Origin: Sulfurimonas sp. HSL3-2
Lineage (GTDB): Bacteria > Campylobacterota > Campylobacteria > Campylobacterales > Sulfurimonadaceae
Assembly (NCBI RefSeq): GCF_039645965.1
Contig: NZ_CP147917.1
Coordinates: 1,488,001 to 1,552,000 of the forward strand
Length of the DNA: 64,000 bases
Direction: 5' to 3'
A model generated the notes under the pieces. It saw only the letters and a program-made list of their open reading frames with translations. It did not search any database and was not told the DNA's origin. A program made the translations under genes and the position numbers. This document shows positions 44,282-52,847 of this stretch, one piece after another. The first letter of the stretch is position 1. Every line of letters begins with the position of its first letter.

Positions 44282-44878
44282 TCATCTTATCAGCAGTTCG
44301 ACTCTGCGGTTTTTCTCTTCCGAGACATCATCGGCAGTCGGTACCAACAGGTTTGACTCACCGTAAGACTCCACTTTTAACTTAAGAGTATCTACGCATT
44401 CCGACTGAATCCACTCTTTGACACTGTTGGCTCTCTCTAACGACAACTCGACATTATGCTCTTGTGAACCCTTCGTATCGGTATGACCGATAATATTTAC
44501 CTCACAAGGCATCCGGTCTTTAATATCTTTGAGTATCTGCGGCAGTTTCGCTTTAGACTCATCTGTCAACTCATTGGAATTGCTTTTAAAATATAACAGG
44601 ACACTTATAGGTTTTAAAGGCGTACTTGCGATCGCACTTTTGAACTTAGTGTTCATCTCCTCTTGTGTCATGACTTTTACGCTGCTCGGGGGGCTCTCTT
44701 GTGATGTAAGGCTTACATATGTGCCAGGTTTATCAAGAACGACTGAACCTTTTTTTGTCTTTACGACGATAGCATTTTCTGTTTTTCCATTATCTGCAAG
44801 TACAACTGTAGTCGTTTGATTGCTTAGTATTCCGGCAATTAATATACCAAGCCAAGCTATTACTACTAATGGTTCCAT
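44282..44878 (-). CDS. OmpA-family peptidoglycan-binding protein
   Basis: A short N-terminal hydrophobic stretch (VVIAWLGILIAGIL) serves as signal anchor. A C-terminal OmpA domain (about residues 95-198) has NIIGHTDTKGSQEHNVELSLERA and ends with NRRVELLI, the peptidoglycan-binding features. The start is the ATG at 44878, overlapping the upstream stop (TGATG). It links the outer parts of the envelope with the adjacent CHASE2 sensor. No lipobox was seen. Confidence 0.88.
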   Translation of the reverse strand: MEPLVVIAWLGILIAGILSNQTTTVVLADNGKTENAIVVKTKKGSVVLDKPGTYVSLTSQESPPSSVKVMTQEEMNTKFKSAIASTPLKPISVLLYFKSNSNELTDESKAKLPQILKDIKDRMPCEVNIIGHTDTKGSQEHNVELSLERANSVKEWIQSECVDTLKLKVESYGESNLLVPTADDVSEEKNRRVELLIR

Positions 44879-45300
44879 CACTTGACCTCCACATAAAACT
44901 TCGTACCTCGTATCCCGATTGTTCCTTCGGGGACTTTAAATTTGACGGATTCTGGAGAAAGTTCACTGATCTTACCGGATTCAAAGGATGCTATCCCTTT
45001 GTGCAGATCTATATCGAACTTGAAATCTTTATCAACAGGTTTAAAAAGGTATTGGTCTATTGAAAGAATACTTTTTTCGCCTAATGACACAATAGTTCCG
45101 TCATGAAATATGATCCCTATACTACTATGTAGTTGTGTAATAAGAGTATCACCTTCATGAAGCTGATCACCGACTTTTAGTTTGACCATTTCACTCTTTC
45201 TTTTAGCGAAGACTTCACCGTCTAACTTTTTGACAATAGCGATATCCGCTGAAAATAAGTAGGAGATGAAGAGAAGCATTAATAAGGGTATTCGTAACAT
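44878..45300 (-). CDS. FecR-domain periplasmic protein
   Basis: A signal peptide (residues 1-18, ending YLFSADI) precedes a FecR domain recognised by VKLKVGDQLHEGDTLITQ, IIFHDGTIVSLGEKS and GTIGIRGTKFYVEV. In FecR-OmpA-CHASE2 operons it likely binds polysaccharide or peptidoglycan. It leads the operon; a -10 like TATAAT lies on the minus strand near 45333-45338. Two divergent promoters lie in the A/T-rich 173-bp gap that follows. Confidence 0.85.
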   Translation of the reverse strand: MLRIPLLMLLFISYLFSADIAIVKKLDGEVFAKRKSEMVKLKVGDQLHEGDTLITQLHSSIGIIFHDGTIVSLGEKSILSIDQYLFKPVDKDFKFDIDLHKGIASFESGKISELSPESVKFKVPEGTIGIRGTKFYVEVK

Positions 45301-45473
45301 ACATAACCTCTATTAATTTGAGATAAGAACACATTATACTCCTATTTTCTTTGTTTTTTTTAAGATTTTTTATTTAATATTGTTAATCCTATTTTTAAAT
45401 TCTTATCGTTTTTTTCATATTTATATATGATACAATATGTTAAACCTGTTATATTTTATTTAGAGGCATATGA

Positions 45474-48089
45474 ATGTTGAAACATCTTTTTTTAATGATA
45501 ATTTTTTCATTTACAATTGTTTTTGCCGATCAAATAGTTAAAATTGGCGTCCTTGCAAAAAGAAGCCACCAGATTACGCTAGAAAAGTATTCATCGACTG
45601 CCGCATATCTCAGTAAAGAGATCAAGGGCTACCAATTTAAAATCGTGCCGCTTAGTTTTGAACAGCTGAAAGAGAGTGTAAAAAACAAAGAGATAGATTT
45701 TGTACTTACAAATACCATGTACTATGTAGAGCTTGAGTATCACTACGGTATCAGCAGGATCGCTACACTCAAAAACATCAGTTCAGACGGCAAAGAAACA
45801 ACCAGCTTCGGTGGTGTCATCATAGCCAGACAAGGTAGCAACATAAACAACTTTAAAGATTTGAAAGGGAAAAGATTCGGTGCCGTCGATCCGCTTTCTC
45901 TTGGCGGCTGGGTAATGGCGCTTAAAGAATTTAAAGACAATCATATCGATGTCAATGATTTTTCAAGTTTTAAATTTTTTGGCAGTCACGACAAAGTCGT
46001 ACAAGCTGTCTGCAACGGGGAGATCGATGCAGGGACTGTCCGAAGCGATACTTTAGAGCGAATGAAAAACGAGGGGATCATCACTTCAAAATGTTATAAG
46101 GTGATCGAACCCAAACACTACAAAGACTTTCCTTTTGCCGTAAGTACCAGACTGTACCCGGAATGGCCTTTTGCTAAACTCTCGACTACTTCGGAAAAAC
46201 TTTCAAACAAAGTCTCGATAGCTCTGTTAAAGATGTCTCCGGATTCACAAGCCGCAAAAGATTCCAATGTTGCAGGATGGACTATACCGCTTGATTACAC
46301 AGCTGTCCATCAGTTACTTCAAGATATGCAACTTGGGCCGTATGAGGAACTTGGAAAACTGACATTTAGTAGATTTTTTGAAAAATACCGCCTTATCTTT
46401 TATAGCCTCATTACGATTTTTATTCTGGTTATCAGTGTGCTTTTATATATCTATAAACTCAATTCAAGATTAAAAGAGAGCAATCAATACATAGAAGCTT
46501 TAAATGCCGGTCTTGAGATAAAAGTCCAAGAACGTACGTCCGAGATCGAAAAAATGTATCTACATGAAAAGTATTTAAAAAATATCTTAGAGACGATAGC
46601 AGATATAAACGAACTTTTAATCACATCTCTTTCAACAGGAAGTGTCGTTGACAACAGTATCGACAGACTTGTTAAAAACGAACATTATTGTTATGTATGG
46701 ATGGGCATAGAGAAAAACAACACTTTAGAGATGAGTATGCAGTGCAAAGACAAACCGATCGAAAAATCTACATACGGTTTGGAAAGTGCAGATGAGACCC
46801 TGGCTTTTAAACTCGTTCAAAAAGCTGTGAAATATAATGAGACTGTTATAGAAAGACTTCCCGATGACTATGCTTTTGAACTTGGGAACAACCATTATCA
46901 TTGCGATTCCTGTTGGCTTATATCCATCCCTATCACGGTAACTAACGAGGACACCATACTCGGGACACTATCTGTATTTAGTGACAATGAAGATGGCTTT
47001 GAACCTCAAGAGGTCAAGATGCTTGAAAATCTTTCGACGGATATAGGACTGGCACTCAACTCCATTTATCAAAGCAGTAAGCTTCAGTACATGGAACTTG
47101 AAAAGATATCAAACTACGAAGAGACGATCCTTGCTTTTGTAAATATCATAGAACAAAGAGACAGTTATACAGCAGGTCACACCATCAGAGTGGCTCGTTA
47201 CTGCCGTTTACTTGCTGAGGGCATGGGTGTAGATAACGACGATATCTTAAAACTGGAAAAAGCTGCCATACTGCACGACATAGGAAAAGTAGTCACGCCG
47301 GACTCTATTTTACTCAAACCCGGAAATCTGACCCAGCTTGAATATGAACTGATCAAAGAACATGCCAATGCCGGTTACAAGATGCTCTCCAAGATAAAGA
47401 TGTATAAAGACCTCGCTGATATTATCAGGTATCATCATGCCCGCTATGACGGAACGGGCTACCCTGTAACTGATCCTAAACATCCTGAAGCTATTCCTCT
47501 GCTTTCATATATTATGATGGTAGCCGATGCATTTGACGCTATGACGACAAATCGTATATATAAACCGAGAAAGTCTATAGAGGAAGCACTTGAAGAGATC
47601 AAGCTCTTTAGCGGAAAACAGTTTCATCCGGATGTGGCAGAAGCAGCCCTTAAAGTTTTAAAAAACATAGATATAAGTACGACCTCACAGATGCCGAAAA
47701 ATGAACTGGAAGAGCGCCGTTTTGCATATTTTTTCCGTGATTCTTTAACTGAAGTGTATAATGAGACATACCTTCAAATCATCTTGAATAAAATAATAGA
47801 GAAACAGAGGTACCTTTATCAGGTAGATCTGAAAAACTTTTCAGATTACAATAAAAAACATGGTTGGAAAGAGGGAGATAAATTCTTAAAACAGATCGCT
47901 GAAAGACTAACGGAAACTTTTCCTGATAGTATGATATTCAGATATCATGGAGATGATTTTATTTTGCTTTTTAAAAAATATACCGTTATCACGGAAGATG
48001 AGATCAAAGGGTTGGATATATTTAAAGAGAGTGGTATTATCGCTGAATTGATACGATATGATCTAAATGAGAAAATTCCTGAACTTTAA
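45474..48089 (+). CDS. PhnD-like sensor with HD-GYP and degenerate GGDEF domains
   Basis: A signal peptide leads into a periplasmic PhnD-like binding domain (about residues 20-290; IVKIGVLAKR, GKRFGAVDPLSLGG). A membrane segment lies near 305-325, then a coiled coil, a GAF-like region, an HD-GYP domain (HDIGKVVTPDSILL, DGTGYP) and a C-terminal GGDEF-like domain in which the motif reads HGDDF. HD-GYP residues look functional; the GGDEF is probably inactive. It links an extracellular ligand, perhaps phosphate, phosphonate or another oxyanion, to c-di-GMP breakdown. It is monocistronic. Confidence 0.9.
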   Translation: MLKHLFLMIIFSFTIVFADQIVKIGVLAKRSHQITLEKYSSTAAYLSKEIKGYQFKIVPLSFEQLKESVKNKEIDFVLTNTMYYVELEYHYGISRIATLKNISSDGKETTSFGGVIIARQGSNINNFKDLKGKRFGAVDPLSLGGWVMALKEFKDNHIDVNDFSSFKFFGSHDKVVQAVCNGEIDAGTVRSDTLERMKNEGIITSKCYKVIEPKHYKDFPFAVSTRLYPEWPFAKLSTTSEKLSNKVSIALLKMSPDSQAAKDSNVAGWTIPLDYTAVHQLLQDMQLGPYEELGKLTFSRFFEKYRLIFYSLITIFILVISVLLYIYKLNSRLKESNQYIEALNAGLEIKVQERTSEIEKMYLHEKYLKNILETIADINELLITSLSTGSVVDNSIDRLVKNEHYCYVWMGIEKNNTLEMSMQCKDKPIEKSTYGLESADETLAFKLVQKAVKYNETVIERLPDDYAFELGNNHYHCDSCWLISIPITVTNEDTILGTLSVFSDNEDGFEPQEVKMLENLSTDIGLALNSIYQSSKLQYMELEKISNYEETILAFVNIIEQRDSYTAGHTIRVARYCRLLAEGMGVDNDDILKLEKAAILHDIGKVVTPDSILLKPGNLTQLEYELIKEHANAGYKMLSKIKMYKDLADIIRYHHARYDGTGYPVTDPKHPEAIPLLSYIMMVADAFDAMTTNRIYKPRKSIEEALEEIKLFSGKQFHPDVAEAALKVLKNIDISTTSQMPKNELEERRFAYFFRDSLTEVYNETYLQIILNKIIEKQRYLYQVDLKNFSDYNKKHGWKEGDKFLKQIAERLTETFPDSMIFRYHGDDFILLFKKYTVITEDEIKGLDIFKESGIIAELIRYDLNEKIPEL

Positions 48090-48104
48090 AAGCTCACTTT
48101 CATA

Positions 48105-48161
48105 TGGTTTATAACTAAATATCAGGTAAGTTTTTATCTACTTGTATCTAGTTTAAACCAT
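48105..48161. other. Long imperfect inverted repeat in a 91-bp gap
   Basis: ATGGTTTATAACTA (48105-48118) and TAGTTTAAACCAT (48149-48161) can pair with one bulge around a 30-nt loop. It sits between a converging pair of genes and may act as a terminator or small structured RNA. There is no strong T run. Confidence 0.4.
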
Positions 48162-48179
48162 CTTTCTTATTCGCCAAAC

Positions 48180-48335
48180 TCAACTCCAAAGTATTTCTTC
48201 GATAAGCTCTGTCGCCATCTCTAAACAATCATACTCATCATTATATTTCAAATGCTCTCCGTCACACTCATCAAAGTGGTGCATGTAATGATTGAAACTA
48301 AAATCCTCGAACTCTATAATATCGCTTTCGTACAT
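48180..48335 (-). CDS. Small acidic unknown protein
   Basis: The likely start is the ATG at 48335 behind AAAGGAT, giving 51 residues; an in-frame ATG at 48392 lacks a ribosome site. The sequence is acidic and rich in His, Tyr and Cys (HYMHHFDECDGEH), which could bind metal. I recognise no family. It is separated from the IMPase by a 180-bp gap in which I see no other gene. Confidence 0.45.
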   Translation of the reverse strand: MYESDIIEFEDFSFNHYMHHFDECDGEHLKYNDEYDCLEMATELIEEILWS

Positions 48336-48515
48336 CTTGTATCCTTTTTTGGGCTCTTGCCCTGATTTCACAGATATAATTACATAATGCATTCCCTAAA
48401 AAATTTGCAAAAATATGCAATTTTCATGCTAAATAGACAAAAGTACGACAATTTTGTAGTGTTTTATAAAAATAGAGGTGTTTTTTGTATGAAAGAGGAG
48501 AAAAAGACTCCTTTT

Positions 48516-49283
48516 TTACTCTAGATTTTTGACCAAGTCGTCATGTACTAGAGTATTACTGCATAAGATTATATGGTCGCCCAAGCTGTATGAGTTGCCT
48601 TTTTCATCGGTGATCCTGCCACCGGCTTCCTCTATTATCAATATTGCCGCTGCGACATCCCAAGGCTTGAGGTTGCATTCATAATACGCCTCGAACTTTC
48701 CGCATGCCACATAGCACATATCGATTGCAGCGGAACCGAAACGGCGGATATCTCTGGTGATGGGAAGAATGTTGGCCATCGAGCGCAGCACCCACTCGTA
48801 ATCCTTGCCTTTTTGTACCTTTGTGTAAGGAAATCCAGTCGAAACAAGACTCTGCTGAAAATCTTTCTGTTTAGATACATCTATCTTTTTTCCGTTAAGG
48901 TATGCACCTTCTCCTCGCTTAGCATAAAAGCACTCGTCAAGTACCGGATTGTACACGATGCCTGCTATGGGTTTTCCATCTTCCCAGACACCGACCGATA
49001 TTGCACAAAACGGCAGACCGTGTACAAAATTTGTAGTGCCGTCTATGGGATCGATATAGATGGCTTTTTTTGGATGCGTTATCTCTTTCGTACTCTCTTC
49101 ACCGACTATCGTAAAATCTCCAAACTCTTTTTGCAATGCCTCCGTAAGACGTTTTTCGATTGCTACGTCATATTCTGTTACAAGATCAACGGTTCCTTTA
49201 TAGTTAACATTTGTATGGCTGTGGTAGCCTTCTAAAAAAAGTTCTTTACACTCTTTTACTATCTCAATCAATTTTGTCATCAT
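48516..49283 (-). CDS. Inositol monophosphatase family protein
   Basis: The 255-residue protein is of the SuhB/IMPase family. It has the metal-binding motifs GEES, IDPIDGTTNFVHG and the C-terminal KPWDVAAAILIIEEAGG. Members hydrolyse inositol phosphates, fructose bisphosphate or PAP. An in-frame extension to 49451 would run into the promoter and start of the divergent MoxR gene and is rejected; ATG 49283 or 49280 is likely. Confidence 0.92.
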   Translation of the reverse strand: MMTKLIEIVKECKELFLEGYHSHTNVNYKGTVDLVTEYDVAIEKRLTEALQKEFGDFTIVGEESTKEITHPKKAIYIDPIDGTTNFVHGLPFCAISVGVWEDGKPIAGIVYNPVLDECFYAKRGEGAYLNGKKIDVSKQKDFQQSLVSTGFPYTKVQKGKDYEWVLRSMANILPITRDIRRFGSAAIDMCYVACGKFEAYYECNLKPWDVAAAILIIEEAGGRITDEKGNSYSLGDHIILCSNTLVHDDLVKNLE

Positions 49284-49306
49284 AAACGCTATTGTAGCAT
49301 TTTCCA

Positions 49307-49322
49307 TCGCACCATAATTGCA
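49307..49322 (+). promoter_or_regulatory. Sigma-54-like promoter of the second MoxR/VWA pair
   Basis: TCGCAC, spacer CATAA and TTGCA on the plus strand, 31 bp before the ATG at 49354. This is the site nearest to the classical TGGCAC-N5-TTGCA consensus, differing at one base. Confidence 0.6.
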
Positions 49323-49353
49323 CTTACTAAGTATATATATAATAAGGAAGAGT

Positions 49354-50352
49354 ATGAATCCCCAAAGCGTAAAAAGATCACTTACCCATCTATGTAAGAA
49401 AAAGGTACCCGTGTTTTTATGGGGACCTCCCGGCATAGGAAAATCTTCCATCGTCGCGCAGATAGCAAAAGAGGAAAATATAAGCTATATAGATCTTCGT
49501 CTCTCTTTGCTTGATCCCACAGACTTAAGAGGGATACCGTTTTTTAGTACAAAAGAGGAAACAGCCATCTGGGCACCGCCGTCATTTTTACCAGACGGAA
49601 GTCAAGAAAAAGGGATACTGTTTTTAGATGAGTTAAACACCGCAGCACCTATGGTTCAGGCTTCGGCTTATCAGCTTATCCTGGATAGAAAGATAGGAGA
49701 GTACACTTTGCCTGACGGCTGGGCTATCGTAGCTGCAGGAAACCGTGAGAGCGACCGCGGTGTCGTCTTTCGTATGGCTGCACCTCTTGCAAACCGTTTT
49801 GTCCACTTAGAAATGGATGTAAATGTCGATGACTGGCGTACTTGGGCGGTTGGTGTAGGCATCGATGCATCCATCATCGCTTTTATCTCACATCGCCCTG
49901 ATGCACTTTTTACTTTTGCTCAGACTGACAGCCGTGCATTTGCAACACCTCGTACATGGGAGTATGTCAATCATATCATCTCATCCGAGCCTGAAGCCGA
50001 TCTCATCATGCCGATGGTAAGCGGAGCTATCGGCGAAGAGCTTGCAGCAGCATTCTTAGGATTTAGATCCGTAGCAGGCGACTTGCCTGACCTTGATATG
50101 ATCATGGAGGGTACATGTAAAGATGTCCCAAGCGAGCCCTCTGCACTTCACATACTCAGTGCGGCACTTACCATGCGTGTAGATGATACTACAAGCAGTA
50201 AAAAACTGAACAATCTCGTAAGCTACACGCTGAATATGCCTGCCGAGTTTGCGGTCATGATAGTCCAAGACCTCAGAGAACGCAAGATAGAGCTGGATCA
50301 TGTAGACAGCTGGACTCTTTGGATGAAAAAATTCAACACATTGCTACACTAA
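49354..50352 (+). CDS. MoxR-family AAA+ ATPase (copy 2)
   Basis: Walker A GPPGIGKS lies near residue 27 and Walker B ILFLDELN near 91. AGNRESDRGVVFR and FATPRTWE match the copy at 11527. The 332-residue protein is a MoxR chaperone ATPase. The ATG at 49354 follows AAGGAAGAG and is preferred over an in-frame upstream ATG. It is coupled to the VWA gene (TAATG). The sigma-54-like element places it in the proposed nif regulon, although nif structural genes are 10 kb away. Confidence 0.92.
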   Translation: MNPQSVKRSLTHLCKKKVPVFLWGPPGIGKSSIVAQIAKEENISYIDLRLSLLDPTDLRGIPFFSTKEETAIWAPPSFLPDGSQEKGILFLDELNTAAPMVQASAYQLILDRKIGEYTLPDGWAIVAAGNRESDRGVVFRMAAPLANRFVHLEMDVNVDDWRTWAVGVGIDASIIAFISHRPDALFTFAQTDSRAFATPRTWEYVNHIISSEPEADLIMPMVSGAIGEELAAAFLGFRSVAGDLPDLDMIMEGTCKDVPSEPSALHILSAALTMRVDDTTSSKKLNNLVSYTLNMPAEFAVMIVQDLRERKIELDHVDSWTLWMKKFNTLLH

Positions 50353-51512
50353 TGTCTGCCGAAAAAATCTTAACCAGATCAAAAAGTCAACTGACACTAA
50401 AACATCCCTACTTCGGTATGCTTGCTTCGCGGCTTAAACATGAACCAAGCGAGTCTGTAAGAGCCTACGCCAGTAACGGTGTGCGCTTTTTATACAACCC
50501 GGAGTTTATAGAGCGCCGAAGCGAAGACGAGATGATCTTTATCCTAACAAACTGTGTTATGCATCATATACTTGCACATCAGCAAAGACGTCTTAACCGA
50601 AAAGGTTCTCTCTGGCAACTCGCCACCGACTTTGCCATAAATAACCTTCTGCATAAAAACGGTGTCATCATCCCTCAGGGTGCGAACTATAACGAAGAGT
50701 TCAAAGATATGTATGCCGAAGAGATCTACGAGGTATTAAAAGAGGAACATTTTAATGGTCTCGATGATGCTTATGGCAACCAAAATGAGACAAATAGCGA
50801 CAATCCGCCTCAAACAGGTGAAAACCAAAGCGAAGACAGTGGTGCTTTTTCAAATATTGAAAACATCGACGATGAGCTGGATCCGCAGACAGAGTCGCAG
50901 TGGCAGTACGCTTCATCCGTAGCACAAGAGGTAGCGAACAAAAAAAGTGCGATGCCTTCAGGCATGGAAAGACTGGCAAAAAAAGTAAAGGCAAACGACG
51001 TCGACTGGAGGTTTGAACTTTACAATGCGGTCAACAGACACATGAGAAACAACTACGCTTTTATGCCTCCGAATAAAAAACATATATACCGAGGATTTGC
51101 CCTGCCGAGTCTTGCGAGCGACACACTCAGTCTTTGTGTCGCCATCGATACATCTGGCTCTATAAACGATGAACTCCTAGGTGCGTTTATGGAGGAGTTC
51201 AAGTCCATCATGCAGAACTTTCCCTCGGTGAAGATAGAACTTATCATCGCCGATGCGAAGGTACATGCACATTATACGTTTCAAGGCGGAGAGAAGCTGG
51301 ATTTTGCACTAAAAGGCGGAGGTGGAACGGACTATCGTCCCGTATTTGACTATATCGAGGCAAATCTGCCTATGAATACGATGCTTCTGTATTTTACAGA
51401 CGGAGACGGCTGGTTTCCAAAATACCCTCCGAACTACGAAGTTCTCTGGGCACTCTCAAGAAAAGCGAAAGTCCCTTTTGGAAGACCGCTCGTTATTTTT
51501 AGAGACAATTAA
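50352..51512 (+). CDS. VWA-like / DUF2201 protein, partner of MoxR (copy 2)
   Basis: The N-terminal region has the HHILAHQQRR and DFAINNLL segments of DUF2201. A variable acidic linker follows (about residues 130-190), then a VWA domain with an intact MIDAS motif DTSGS. At 386 residues it equals copy 1 in design, but the sequences are clearly diverged, so the two pairs are paralogues rather than a recent duplicate. The start at TAATG after the MoxR stop is preferred; an in-frame ATG at 50319 is possible. Confidence 0.85.
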   Translation: MSAEKILTRSKSQLTLKHPYFGMLASRLKHEPSESVRAYASNGVRFLYNPEFIERRSEDEMIFILTNCVMHHILAHQQRRLNRKGSLWQLATDFAINNLLHKNGVIIPQGANYNEEFKDMYAEEIYEVLKEEHFNGLDDAYGNQNETNSDNPPQTGENQSEDSGAFSNIENIDDELDPQTESQWQYASSVAQEVANKKSAMPSGMERLAKKVKANDVDWRFELYNAVNRHMRNNYAFMPPNKKHIYRGFALPSLASDTLSLCVAIDTSGSINDELLGAFMEEFKSIMQNFPSVKIELIIADAKVHAHYTFQGGEKLDFALKGGGGTDYRPVFDYIEANLPMNTMLLYFTDGDGWFPKYPPNYEVLWALSRKAKVPFGRPLVIFRDN

Positions 51513-51531
51513 CAACACAAAGGTTTAAAAA

Positions 51532-51813
51532 ATGAAAACAGATCCAAAAATTATTTTACTAAACGGCTATGGGCCTATATCTATAAACAACGAGCTTATG
51601 GAACTTTACCCGGTTACAACTTCACACGGTGCTATAGGCTTTCCCTTAAAAGTTTTAAGAGCCGAAAATGTCACTATCATAAAAGATCTAGAGAGTTTTT
51701 GGTCGACTACAAAAAGGATCAAACCTGAGAATATGTGTTTTGTCTATGCGTACGGCGGGTTAAATGACGAAGAGATGCAAAAGATAAAAGCGGAGAAGAT
51801 CATACTCTCCTAA
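51532..51813 (+). CDS. Small unknown protein after the MoxR/VWA pair
   Basis: A 93-residue soluble protein with no recognised domain. It contains ILLNGYGPISINNELMELYP and FVYAYGGLNDEEMQK. It lies 19 bp after the VWA stop, with AAAGG as ribosome site, and is probably co-transcribed. No function can be stated. Confidence 0.6.
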   Translation: MKTDPKIILLNGYGPISINNELMELYPVTTSHGAIGFPLKVLRAENVTIIKDLESFWSTTKRIKPENMCFVYAYGGLNDEEMQKIKAEKIILS

Positions 51814-51893
51814 TTTATATTACTCTTCGCATTCTTACAGAAAATCGGGGACATTCTAGTATAATATAGATAAAAACTTGAAGGTTCATTACC

Positions 51894-52658
51894 ATGGATA
51901 AAACATTAAGCTTATCGATCATGCAAAATATAATAGATTCTGAAGATGACTTTATCTTATTGTTCGAAGATGCAAAAATCATATTGGCCAATAGATCTTT
52001 TTTTAAATTTTTCAGCGCAGCCTCTGTTGATGATTTTAATGATTCTTTTAAAGATTTTGCCGATTGTTTTGTTCAACATCCGCACTATTTCAACAAAGAA
52101 AAAATTCCTGCCGGTATGACTTGGATGGATGCAATATCTCAGCTTGATGAAAAAGATAGGATCGTCAGTCTTATAACTACTAATTTTGAACCACATGCAT
52201 TTTTAGTGACAATTACTCAACATAGCGAAAAATATACCGTTGTGAGATTCATAGATATTACCAATGCTCTTATCAAAAAGATCATGATAGATAATGCCAA
52301 TATTCCTCTTCTCTCTCATTTAGAATTTACCGATGTAGCTAACATTGTTCAGCTTTTACATCTTAAAAACTATAACAAAGATGATGTCATCGTTCATGAA
52401 GGTTCAGACGGGGATTCAATGTTCTTTATTGTCGACGGCAATGTTCTTGTACACAATCAAAACATACAAGTTCAGTTAAAAGAGGGAGATTTCTTTGGTG
52501 AAATAGCCCTCCTTAAGAACACTCCAAGAACGGCTACTGTCACAGCTTTGAAAGATTGTAAAGTATTTAAGTTGAGAGCAGAAGACTTTCAAAATGTTAT
52601 AAAAACAAAACCGGACCTCTTAAAAGAGATAGAAAAAGTTGCGAGCTCTCGCCTGTAA
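51894..52658 (+). CDS. PAS-like and cyclic-nucleotide-binding domain protein
   Basis: Residues 1-120 form a PAS-like fold (EDDFILLFEDAKIILANRSFF). A cNMP-binding domain follows at about 145-254, with VIVHEGSDGDSMFFIVDG, KEGDFFGEIALL and NTPRTATVTAL, the phosphate-binding cassette. No DNA-binding helix-turn-helix follows, so it is not a Crp-type regulator. It may sense a nucleotide or redox signal and act on a partner. It is monocistronic behind a possible TATAAT at 51860. Confidence 0.85.
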   Translation: MDKTLSLSIMQNIIDSEDDFILLFEDAKIILANRSFFKFFSAASVDDFNDSFKDFADCFVQHPHYFNKEKIPAGMTWMDAISQLDEKDRIVSLITTNFEPHAFLVTITQHSEKYTVVRFIDITNALIKKIMIDNANIPLLSHLEFTDVANIVQLLHLKNYNKDDVIVHEGSDGDSMFFIVDGNVLVHNQNIQVQLKEGDFFGEIALLKNTPRTATVTALKDCKVFKLRAEDFQNVIKTKPDLLKEIEKVASSRL

Positions 52659-52661
52659 AAA

Positions 52662-52847
52662 CTACTTCAAAAAGTCAGTATCGTTTAAAACGACTGCTTC
52701 TTCAAACTGGTCACTCTCTCCTTTAGGAGATGTTGAAAAACCATAGTTTGAACCGCATGTCGGGCATTTACCCTCATCTAACATGCCAAGCTGCTCACTG
52801 CTTACCTTTGCATCACAGTCTTGACAATAAAACAATATCTCTTCCAT
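52662..52847 (-). CDS. Small zinc-ribbon-like protein
   Basis: The 61-residue protein has two CxxC knuckles, CQDCD and CPTCG, typical of zinc ribbons or rubredoxin-like domains. It starts at TAATG with the ald stop, so it is coupled to alanine dehydrogenase; an ATG at 52853 overlaps ald and is less likely. Its function is unknown. Single zinc-ribbon proteins often serve as regulators or RNA-binding adaptors. Confidence 0.65.
   Translation of the reverse strand: MEEILFYCQDCDAKVSSEQLGMLDEGKCPTCGSNYGFSTSPKGESDQFEEAVVLNDTDFLK

Noticed and set aside
49284-49451. N-terminal extension of the IMPase gene to 49451
   Set aside because: It would overlap the promoter and start of the divergent MoxR gene and add a hydrophobic leader absent from the family.
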